Notes under the pieces: generated by a model | Seen by the model: only the letters and a program-made list of their open reading frames with translations | What the model was told of the DNA's origin: nothing | Databases searched by the model: none | NCBI RefSeq assembly: GCF_028640845.1 | Contig: NC_080540.1 | Location: 93,074,061-93,138,060 of the forward strand | Length of the DNA stretch: 64,000 nucleotides | Source of the DNA: Ahaetulla prasina | Lineage: Eukaryota; Chordata; Lepidosauria; Squamata; Colubridae | Reading direction: 5' to 3' | Program-made: the position numbers and the translations under genes | In this document: piece after piece, positions 32,601-44,600 of the stretch | Numbering within the stretch: position 1 is the stretch's first letter | Layout of the letters: the number at the start of each line of letters is the position of its first letter

Positions 32601-35600
32601 TTTTGCCCGTGTCCCTTGGTAGCAAGTAGCTTTTGCCTCTTCTTTGCTGGCATAGAACTTGAGAGGCTGGAATACTGTTGATCGTTTGGTACAAAGCAGA
32701 TTAGTATGATAAAATACTAGATTATTCTATTTGTAACTTAATGCTATGGGGGATAATGGGAGAAGACTTATCAGCTTTCCTCTTAGAGGAACTAATAATA
32801 TAGGCTGCCTGTGACGCCCTTCTAAACAAGTTACATTGCAGCTGCTCTGAAATCCCTCTCATTTCTTCCCTTTCCTGCTTACCACTGATTTATTCTCACT
32901 ACTGTTGTTTCTGCTGCTGCTGCCGCCACTGCTAAGCCATTGCAGAACTAAGGTTTGGCATTTGTTGAATACTTTAAAGTGGTAGGTGACAGCTGATTGC
33001 CAATATGTAGAAAAGGTGTTGAGGGTCCACTGAATCAGTGTAGGGACAGGAAAAAAAGCCCATCTGCCTCCAGTAACATTCTTTAAGAAGGGGATATACT
33101 ATACCCATGAAAAGAGGAAGAGTCTTAGCTGGCGAGACTTGATGCTACCATCTGACCATAGAGCTTGGGATTCCATAGTGCTGTGACATTAAAAGTCAGC
33201 TGCACTCTGGAGTCTTCCCTGTCAAGCGATCTAGTCCAAGAATGGATGGTTGATTTGACCTGCCATTTTGTTAGCTTTGGAGCTGGAAAATTCAGACATC
33301 ATTAAATTATGTTTACTTATTGATTATTCTGATCTGTTAATGTTGGCTGATCCCCAGATGAGCCCACGCAAATGCATGTATATGAAACAGGTTTTTTTTT
33401 TAGTGAACACTTGAGTCTTTATGTAGCTAAATAAGAGGTTGAGTATTGGTGTCCTTGGGGTCATCCATTTTAGCTTGCAGCAATTATGCAATGCAAATTC
33501 AAAATTCAAATTCAAAATAATATTAAAAAGTGGATGTTAAATATATTGATGGTAGTACAGGTAGTCATTGACTTAGAACATTCCATTTAGTGACTGTTCA
33601 AAGTTACAATGGCGCTGAAAAATGTAGCTTATGACTGTTTTTCATCACATGATCATGGGGATGCTGACTTTTGCAGCATCCCCATGATCATGTGATCAGA
33701 ATTCAGATGCTTGGCAACTGGTTCATCTTTATAATCTTTGCTGTGTTCCAGGGTCACTTTTTGTGACCTTCTGAACCTTGTTACTAACCTATCAGCTTCA
33801 GTGATTCGCTTAACAACTGCGGCAAGAAGAGTCGTAAAATGGGGCAAAATTCACTTAACAAATGTCTCACTTAACAATATAAATTTTGGGCTCAATTGTG
33901 ATTGTAAATTGAGGACTACCTGTATCAGTTTAAGGAGGGAAGACCAGACAGTCACGGAGTTGGATAAGGTTGAAATTAGCTTCATCTTTAGTTTTGGCCA
34001 ATTGTTCTGCTCTAAACTAAGCTTTAAAAACAAAACTGGTAACTAGAGGATTTTTAGAGACAGATGAGGGTGAGCTAGTGAAAAATTAGCCCAAAAAGAC
34101 AGAGATTGTAGAGATTGGGAAACTACCTCTTTTGGAGTGAGTTTTATACCGTATTTTAATCTGGATTGTATTTCTGATGGGCCAAATACTGAGTTCTGGA
34201 TTCAACACTAACTGGAAAGTCTAAGATACCAATGAAAGTTAAGAATGCTTTTTACCAGCTAAGATTGATTTTAGCTGTCCATAGTTTGTAGTACAGCCTT
34301 CTCCAACCTAAAGGTCTTTTGATGAATTGGAACTGCTGCATCACAAATTCTTTGTTGAAAAACTAGAATCTGAACATTTTAGGAATTGTTTTCAATAATT
34401 TTGAAAGTTTATCAACAATTTTTAAAGTTTACCAACTTGAGTAGGCTGCTCTGGGTTGTCATACTGTGATGTGCAGGTAGGTCTATCCCATTCTGAAAAT
34501 TCAAATGTTGTGTCACATTATATCACTTTCAGATTCTGTGCAACCACTCTCCAGTCCACATTAAGTTACCCATATTTGTAAAGAGAGAAGCAGTTTGAGT
34601 TGAGAGATCAGTTGACCAATTTGCATGATAAATAGTTGGCACTGGAGGCCTGCTTTTGTAGCTCATTATTTGTTTCACCAGATTGAACAAGGGAGTACTA
34701 TTTCTCAGTTGAGCCTTGCTTGGGGCATTGTTTTCTATGGGATGTTTGTTAGGCGTTATCTCTCTAGTCCTCTAAAAGCTTACATGACTACTTTAGCCTG
34801 TAATTGAAACTGAATTTGGGCAGGGGCGCTGCATACGTGACACTGACTCATTGGAATTGGGGATGGGTGGGTTATTGTATGATTGTTTTTCTTATTATTT
34901 TGTTATATTTTTGTAATTTTTATTATCTGGGAAGATTTATTTTAATAGGTGGCATATACTATAGAACCTAATAAAAATGTAAACAAGCATGGCAACTATA
35001 GCCTACATTTACTTAGCATTAATTTAATAGTTCTGTATTTGCCAGATTGGTTCTAAAACCATCACTGTTGATATGTTCACAGCAAGCGGCTTCTTTGCGA
35101 CGTGGTAATTGTTGCTGAAGACATTGAAATCGAAGCCCACCGTATTGTCCTAGCAGCTTGCAGTCCATATTTCTGTGCAATGTTTACAGGTAACTTTGTT
35201 TTCCAAACAAATAACTATTCTTATTTAAGAAAGAGTAAAAAGAGAACGTTAACTTGGTGGTGTTACGTGGGATGCGGTTATATGGATGAGGGAAGTTAAA
35301 TGGAGGTACGGCCTTCATTAAAAAGTGTTGTGCTGTGGAGCTTTATGTTGTGGATTTGATTGTGGAGATAGAGCAAGTTAAAATCAATATACTCCTCTTC
35401 CTGTAGGTTTTTTTTGGTCCTTTGCATAAAGGTTGCCTTTGGACTGGCTTTGATGGTAGAGCATAGATGTCCAACCTTCTGGCTTGCCTGGGCCACATTG
35501 ACTGAAGAGGAATATATACAGGTAGTCCTTGACTTACAACAGTTTGTTCAACATTACAACGGCATTGAAAAAAGTCACTTATGACCATTTTTCACAGTTA

Positions 35601-38600
35601 CGACCTTCGCAGCTTCCCCACGATCATGTGATCAAAATTCAGATGTTTGGCAACTGGCTCATATTTATGATTTGTTGCAGTGTCCCAAGGTCATGGGATC
35701 CCCTTTTGTGACCTTCTGACAAGCAAAGTCAATGGAAAAGCCAGATTCACTTAACCAACTCCAGTGATCCCCTTAACAACTGTGGCAAGAAAGGTCGCAA
35801 AATGGGGCAAAACTCACTTAACAAATCTCTCATTAACAGCAGAAATTTTGGGCTCAATTGTGGTTGTAAGTCGAGGACTACCTGTAGTTAATGTATATAA
35901 ATCACATAATAGTATTAAAAATTTACAATCTGGGTTGTAAAGAGCCAGGGTGGCACAGTGGTTAGAATGCAGTACTGCAGGCTACTTCTGCTGCCTGCCG
36001 GCTGCCTGCAGTTCAACAGTTTGCGTCTCATTGGTTCAAGGTTGACTCAGCCTTCCATCCTTCTGAGGTGGGTAAAATGAGGACCCAGATTGTTGGGGGC
36101 AATATGCTGACTCTGGAAACTGCTTATAGAGGGCTGTAAAGCACCGTGAAGCAGTATATCAGTCTTAAGTGCTGTTGCTATTGCTATCTTGTGATACTGC
36201 ATTACTAGATTTCTAGGGTTATGGGCTGGGCACACCTGTGATAGAGCATCAAGGTGATGTCCGGTACTCATCAATTTAGAACAAATACAAGCTCCATTAA
36301 GTTTTGTCTCCCTTCCCTTCCCCATTTTTTGCCTTACATTATCACCCTTTATAGAACTGGGGTTATGACTTTTAACCCCAAAAATAGAAAAAGTCATTTG
36401 AACTATAAATGTCACTCTTGGTGTGAATCCTCTGCAGATCACAATTCACTAAGTATCTTACTTGTGTTACTATGTTCCATCAGCATTATATTTTACAATT
36501 AATAATAAGCTCTTTTGACTTTTTGATCACAGTGATTAAAAAGGCATGGTTTCTTTTTGCTTGAGCAAATGAAGAAGTGGAAGTGTGCGTGTGCACATGT
36601 ATGACCTTTAATAGACACAATCCAGACTTTTTAAACATTTTGTTCGTATGAAGCGATCTTTAAAACACTTAAGTATTCTTTAATGTTTGTAACATTGCGA
36701 TTGTACAGACTGACTTGGTTGCCTGCAAAGCGCTAAATAAGAGACCAATCTCCATTTCTTCGTTGTTCGAAGTACATGAGTACACAAGTGTTAATTGATC
36801 TACTGCTAATTAATCCTACCTGCCCTATAAATTGTTACAGTGTTTTTCTACCAGTGGGGGGATATTTATGAAAGCAGATTATATTCTTGCTATTTTAAGA
36901 CATATCCTAAATGATAATGCTTGTAATTCTTTCCAAATTGTATGCGCCAATTTTATAAGGTCTTTTAAAAAACAAACACTAGTTCTTTTTTGTGCATGTG
37001 CCCATAAAGGCTGTGCAGATTCAAAGGGAGAAAAAGCTCTGAAACATATTCAATGCTCTTGTTCATTTTATCAGCAACTCCTTAAAGTAGATGTGCCTTT
37101 TCCCTCCCGCCCATGTATATTCCCTATTGCCTTTTTCTCAAATCTACATGTGCCATCCTTTGAAAATGAAAAAGCCTCCCCAGATAATTACATAATACAT
37201 TACCAATCTTCAGTTGTTGTTTTTTTTCCAGATAAGGCAATGTTGGCTGGATGTTGCTACACATTACAGGTGACATGGAACACAATAGTGAACAACAGGG
37301 ATAGTTTCTGTGCTGAAATGCTTTGCTATGATAATGCAAAGTACTCCATGATAAGGCAGATTATACAACTGTATGGGCAAATATTTTACTACTCGGTGAA
37401 AAGCTAAGGATTTGCTACATATCTGAATGTGTGACAGAAAAAGAATAAAGTTCACATTTCATATATATTAATGATTTGGTAGAATATTTGCTGAGGAAAT
37501 TCATTGCCAGTGATAGGTTGGAATTATGTTGTCCTCCATGATTAAAACTTACTAGTGATAAATCCAAAGGAATTATCTACTGCCTGGAATGCAGGGATTT
37601 TGTTTTATTCATGGCATTTGGCCTCGTTTTGAATAATAGACAAAATCGCTTTTGGTGTAGGAGAGACAAGAAAATATTTTCCTCCTTCCTAGGAACATCA
37701 AGCAAGAAATATATTTGGGAGAAAAAGGAAAACATTTGGGTAATGGATAAGTGCACTGACTTCTTTTTCAATTTGAGATGAGGACTGCAAATAATAAAAC
37801 TCTTCATTTATGAACCAGAAATTACAGACCTTGGCAACCTTCATATATAGGGATAAGAATTTATAATGGAAAGACACAGGTTGGATTTTCAGATTTTATC
37901 ATACTATCATCAGTTTTTTCACCTCTAGCTAATTAAAATCCATCCCAAAACATATATGGAATACATCCCCAAATGCTGTATTCTTGTCCACTCTGGCTTT
38001 ACTTAGACTATTTGTTCTGAGGTTCGGATATAAAGGAATACAGAAACTGAAGAACTTTTCACTAGACAATCATATTCATTATGTTCTTAATCAGAGGATA
38101 AACAAAGTTACCTAGTTTTGCAGTAGACCCCCCCCCCCCACACCCAAGGAATAAAAACTGTGTTGAGGGCATTAAAAAATACTCCATTTATCATTTTCGA
38201 AAAGAAACAGAAACATGTTGGTTTTGTTTTGTTTTTGTACAAAATTAAGTAGAATACTACAGATTGTAAAGAGATGGAAGGGATTTGGGAGATTGCCTAG
38301 TCTTAACCTCTGACCATTCAGGCATTCTCAAAACAATAGGTCCCTAATAATTGGTTCAAAAAGAGATCTGGTCACTTTCCCAAATGTTTTTTGGCTATTC
38401 AAAAGGTTTGTTTTTAAAATGATGATAAACTGATGGAATCTAATGGGAACTCTCCCAGCTCAGACTCTAGACTGCCTCTTAAAACTGCCTTCCATTGAGG
38501 ACCTGTATACTGCACGAATCAAGAAGAGGGCCGTGAAAATATTTACAGATCCCTCACATCCTGGACATAAACTGTTTCAACTCCTACCCTCAAAACAACG

Positions 38601-41600
38601 CTATAGAGCACTGCACACCAGAACAACTAGACACAAGAACAGTTTTTCCCCGAAGGCCATCACTCTGCTAAACAAATAATTCCCTCAACACTGTCAAACT
38701 ATTTACTAAAGCTGCACTACTATTAATCTTCTCATCGTTCCCATCACCCATCTCCTCCCACTTATGACTGTATGACTGTAACTTTGTTGCTGGTAATCCT
38801 TATGATTTATATTGATATATTGACCATCATTTGTGTTGTAAATGTTGTACCTTGATGAACGTATCTTTTCTTTTATGTACACTGAGAGCATATGCACCAA
38901 GACAAATTCCTTGTGTGTCCAATCACACCTGGCCAATAAAAAAATTCTATTCTATTCTATTCTATTCTATTCTATTCTATTCTATTCTATTCTATTCTAT
39001 TCTATTCTATTCTATTCTAAAATAATGTCTAAAATTGCATTTCAGGAGATATGACGGAAAGCAAAGCAAAGAAGATAGAGATCAAAGACGTTGATGGACT
39101 AACCTTAAGCAAACTAATTGATTATATCTACACAGCAGAGGTAGAGGTCACGGAAGAGAATGTCCAGGTGAGAGGGAAGCTCAGAAGAATCTCTGGGTTA
39201 CTCTGTGGTTTTGGCAGATCCTTGAAGCTCCCTGCTTTGCAAATTATTTTTGAATCAGCTGTAGAATACCTTCTATCTTACAAGGCTTTTGATGATGATT
39301 TTCAGCTGATTCTTAATTTTATTATTTAACTAAAATAAACAATGTGTCAATATCTCCACAAGTATGAAATATGACAACATAAGAAATCACTGAAAACTAT
39401 TTAAAAGTATAAAAACTTTGAAATCTTAAGAAATAGTGCCATTTTAAATTTCCATATTCAATATTACTGTGCAAAATAACAGGAAGCTTAGAGATAATAT
39501 AGTTTCAATCTTACTGATATAACTAAAATGCAGAGATCAGTTTCAGTACTTTTAGTGCATTTTACTGTATTATCTTGTATATATCTCAGTCAAAAGATCC
39601 ACTAATTTTCAGGACAATTTATCCAAGGTAGAGAAAAATATTACTGCTTTTCTTATGTAAGCCACTTTGGAAAGTTTTCATTTTTAATGATGGGCAGAAA
39701 AATAACAAAGTACAGGATACATTTTAGATTGAAATTTAGAATGAATCATTGCCATTTTATTTATTATAATATGTGCATGAATGTACACATACAAAGTTGG
39801 TATTGTCTTTTGAAATTGAGTATCTCTGAAGAGATTAAAAATACAGAATGTATTTTTGGAGCACTGCATTTGACATGACAATGAAAATATAATAGCTTCG
39901 TCTAGGTTGGTATCAAGATTTCAGTTCAGGCAGCATTTAATGAGGATAATGAAAGTTGAGAGGTAAAGATTTGAAATGAAATTTACAGTCCACTGCAGTA
40001 TGATTATTGATGCCCAAAGGTTAGCGTTCAGTTCATATTGTCTGGTTTTGTGCATTCCACCACCTGGTGTTATATTCTAGTTGAGATCATTTTGAAACCC
40101 TCTACGGGCATTATAAAATAGGAAGAATGGATAGGAGCATGATAAGAAGACATCTCCATCTCTTCCTGCTCCCTTGAATTGGCAGGGAAAGTCTGTAACT
40201 GTCTCCATCTTCTCAGAGTCATTATTCACCAGAGAGTCAAGAACTCTCAGTTTAGGATTTCCAGTTCCATGAAAGATGATGAATAAGAGATGAAACACCT
40301 TTAAACCTTTCCTCTGTGAAGGGGTTTCCAAAGGATAAAGTCTTGGGAGTCTAGTTTGCCAACAAATTTTGAAAGTGCTGGCTCTTGTTTGCTGATAATC
40401 AAATAATTTAACCATTGAAATGCAACATGGATGTGGATGCTCCCATTCCTGGGAAGCGTGCTGTTAATTATATTTACATTTTGTCCTTCATTGTTTGTGG
40501 AGAATATTAAAACCTTGAAAAACTGATGTTAGCTGAATTAAACCAATTATTATTAGTTTCTCTTAACCAATTATTATTTAGTTTCTCTTTTCTAATCTAT
40601 TCTAAGAATCAAAGTATATTATTGAGGCCTAGAGACTGATAGTTTAATTTTATTGATGCCTGTTGGGGTTAGTGCTCTCTAAAATAGTTACTGATTTGTA
40701 ATATTCCCGTGTGATCCAGCTGGGTTGGATTGTTCTTGCTGGAATAAGAGAATGAATGCACCCCAGGGTATACTGCAGTTTTATTGTTCTGTTTGGCTGA
40801 TGTATATTAAAGAAGTAGAGAAATATACTTCTTTTCTTGCTCAGGTTATAATATGGTTAGCCTTTAATACTTTTAAAAATCATGTTTCAATATTGTTTTT
40901 TTAGAGGAGCCAACATATGGGACTTCAGTTGCTAATTCTTTGTTGCCTTTTCTTTTTCAAATTTCAGGTTTTACTGCCAGCTGCCAGTTTGTTACAGCTA
41001 ATGGATGTTCGACAGAACTGTTGTGACTTTCTTCAGTCTCAACTCCACCCCACAAATTGCCTTGGAATTCGCGCCTTTGCAGATGTGCACACGTGCACAG
41101 AATTATTGCAACAGGCCAATGCCTATGCAGGTGATTGTAACAGCCCTCAAGATGTTCCTGGCTTTAAAATATGAAAATATTGACGTCTTGGATACTAGTA
41201 CACATCCTTCAAAACAACGAAGGGGAAGATAATTAATTTGCTGTGTAAGCTTGTAGGTGATCCTCTTGCGTAATAGAGGACTTTTAACATCTATAAAATG
41301 CTAATTCTTACCTGTGAAATTCCGATGAACTGAATGTATACATGATCTAAATCTAAATCCCTCAAGTGAAGAAAGGCAACATGGCATCTCCTACATATTT
41401 CAGGATGAATTTTCATAATTCTAGAATAATAATCATGTTGGAGGAAGTATATCAAAATTGTAGTTTGGTAGTCAGTATGTTTCATACTCCTAACCTAGAA
41501 CAATCACCTCAACCTAGACCCTTTTCAGAAGTTGGACTTCAGCTGTCCAAATTCCTTAGCCAGCATGCTGAAATGTCTGGAGGGACAAACATTAGAAAAA

Positions 41601-44600
41601 GCTGCCATTAAGCTATTACCTAAATCTACATCTGGTATTTTAAATACACCTTTTCATGCTAGATGTTCCGAACAGACATAAGAATTACAAAATGCTTTCA
41701 ACTTACAAGCAGGCAATTTTACAGAATCTTTTACAAAAAATATTATACCAATGTTTCGAAGCAGCAATGTTGAGTAAAATGACCATTGCATATTTAAGAT
41801 ATACTGAAACAACAATCAGCCTTATCCTTCCTAGTAGTAATTGTCTGCTTCCTAGCCAACTCTTAAGTTAATATATCATTAACTAAAAAAGAATATAGGG
41901 CAAGTTAGGTAGAATATTGAGGTTCTGCTTGGGCTTATATCTTTGCTCTCTTAGACATACCTTTCATTACAAGAGCACCACTGAATTTAAAAGTCAAGGA
42001 ACATTTTATGTTTTGAACAGGAAGGTGGTGGAGTCAATAGGAAAGAAGCACCATGATGTGTTTTTAGGAAATGGCCTAAAAACTGAGAAGGTTAAGAGAG
42101 CTATGGAAGGAAGGAAGTTTATAAAAGTAACAGAAAGAGCAGATGTAAGTAGAGACAGCAAGCTACAATGAAGAGTTTATATCATGAATAAGCAGATATT
42201 GAAGGAGTTACAACAAAGAAGAGGTTTTTATCATGTGTAAGTGGTTGGTTGAGTAGAAGGAGTTGAATAGAAAAAGTATTAGGAAAATATAAAGTCAGGT
42301 TGAAGGACAAGTTTTTAGTGAAAATATACTCTTCTTTTTCTGCTGCAAACGTGTCTCAGGTATTTTGGAATTGAGAAGATAGTGGGAGAATAGGGAAGGG
42401 AAGTGGTTTTTGCCCCACTAGGTGCCTTTTAGTTGAGGTTACAACACTTGAAGCCGCTATACTCTGCAGTATAATATTAAAGACTTTGTACTCTATTTGC
42501 TGGAAGTGAGCATACAATATTAGAGAGAAGTTTTAAGAAGGTAGTCCTGTTCAGTTTCCAATTGGCAGGTTTCTGATATGGGGAGTACTTGAACCACATG
42601 GTCTTGTTACATGCTCTCAGAAGAATAAACAATTATAGAAAGTTATGAGTCAAATAGTGAAAAATACAGTAGTGAATCTTAAAGTATCCTCCCACTATTG
42701 TTATTTATAGGCCCTAAAGTCAAATACTTCAAGCAGATCTGCATAAAATGCTTTACACTGAAGCAAATTCTGTTTTTCTCCAAAGATTTCAGATATATTA
42801 TGAATTGGTGCATTGGTTGACTGCTTATCAATAGGAATTCTTATTCTGGCTTCATTACATCAGTAACAAGACCTTACAAAAATGTATTCCCTAGTCACAC
42901 CGTAGCTTTCATCATAATTGTACTTACCATGTAGTGCCTTACCTGAAGCTTTCCTTAAAGGAATGAAAGAGGTGTCCATATCAATGACACAGTCTTCTTT
43001 TTTGATGATGATAACAGTAGTACACCATAGGATGATTCTATATAGCTGCAGTTCCGTTTCTGTTCTCTTTGTCCAAAGAAAGTGGATTTGGCTGGTAAAT
43101 AGGAAATTTTCAGTTTGAATCAAATTAATTTGCAAATCCAGGTGCACATCTTTTCAGCATGATTTAATTGATGAAATAAAGTGGGCATGTGCTAAGGAGA
43201 CAGATGCTCTGATATAGAAAGAGACAATTTGCATATACCAGGATCTCTTGAAGACTGACTAAAAAGGAGGATTTTGCAACATGACAGATAGGTCTAGGCA
43301 AACATCGGTGCATTCTGTGATAAGTGTAGAAAACAAAAAGCAAATTCCAGGCTTAGGAAAGGAAGAATTGAAAATGAAATAGCTCATACAGGAGCTATCC
43401 CTTATTAGCACAATTTGTTATCTGCACTTTTGTATTGACATGGTCACTAAACAAACCAGATCTAAAGGTTTTTACATATCTGCAAAGTTGATCTTATATT
43501 TTGTTTCTTTACTTAAGCGCAGGCGACCTTTTTCACATGCATAAAATACATTTTTGTAAGGTCTTGTTACTGATGTAATGAAGTGAGAACAGAATCCCTA
43601 TTGATAAAGAGTTCAGCCAATGCACCATTTCATAATTTATCTTTGGTGATACTGTTCTTAGAGCATGCATACAAGTTTTCATCAAACCTCAGCTAATTTG
43701 AGAGCTGGGAAAGATATAACCAAGGTCAGTTCAATATGATTATGGGGCTAGAGCAGCAGTTTTATGAAAACAAGCTACAGTGTTTAGATTTGTTAACTTG
43801 CAGCAAAGGCGGTTAAAAAGAGACCTGTTAAAATGGTGTTTTCAACCTGAGCAAATCCAGATCTTGTGGACTTTCAACTCACAGAATTCCCTATCCAGCA
43901 AGATCATTCCTGAGAATTTTGCGAATTGTTCACATATTTGGATTGTAGCTAGGCTGAAAAATACTATCTCTGAAGATAATAGGTATCTATTATCCAGGAT
44001 AGTGGATAGTAAAATTGTTTATAGTATAAACCTGTGAGTAGGGAGAGGGTTTTTTTTTCCATTTGTTTCTTACAATGTCAGAATTGGGGATCATTTGATA
44101 CAGTGAGGTTGAACCTAATATGGAGAGATTTAGGACCTGTAAAGAAAGCACTTGCTTAATAGCACTAGCAGTACCTTGTTTCCCTGAAAATTAGACCGTC
44201 TTATATTTTTTTTGAATCCTGAAATAAGCACTTGGCCTTATTGCCATGCACTCAAAAGCCTGATTGGGCTTATTATCAGGAGATGTCTTATTTTGGGGGG
44301 AAACAGGGTAGCACTTATATACCACTTCACAGTGCTTTTTAGCCCTCTCTAAGCAGTTTACAGAGTCAGCATATTGCCCCCAACAATTTGGGTCCTTGTT
44401 TTATCAATCTAGGAAGGACAGAAGGCTGAATCAACCTTGAGTTGGTCGGAATTGAACTGCTAGCGGTGGTGGGAATGCAGAGTCAACCTGCAATACTACA
44501 TTCTAACCACTGAGCCCCCACAACTCCTTCAACCTTAGAACTGGTGATGATGGCTATCAGTTTTTTTTATGTTTATTTATTTGCATTTATATCCCACCCT

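Larger units (their letters stand above)
35190..39045 (+). other. KLHL3: KLHL3 intron 3
   Basis: 3.86 kb with a MITE, a tRNA-SINE and a LINE listed separately. 36200-38480 has no recognised repeat and includes the unexplained open frame at 36868-37407. A poly-C run lies near 38129-38139. Confidence 0.7.
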
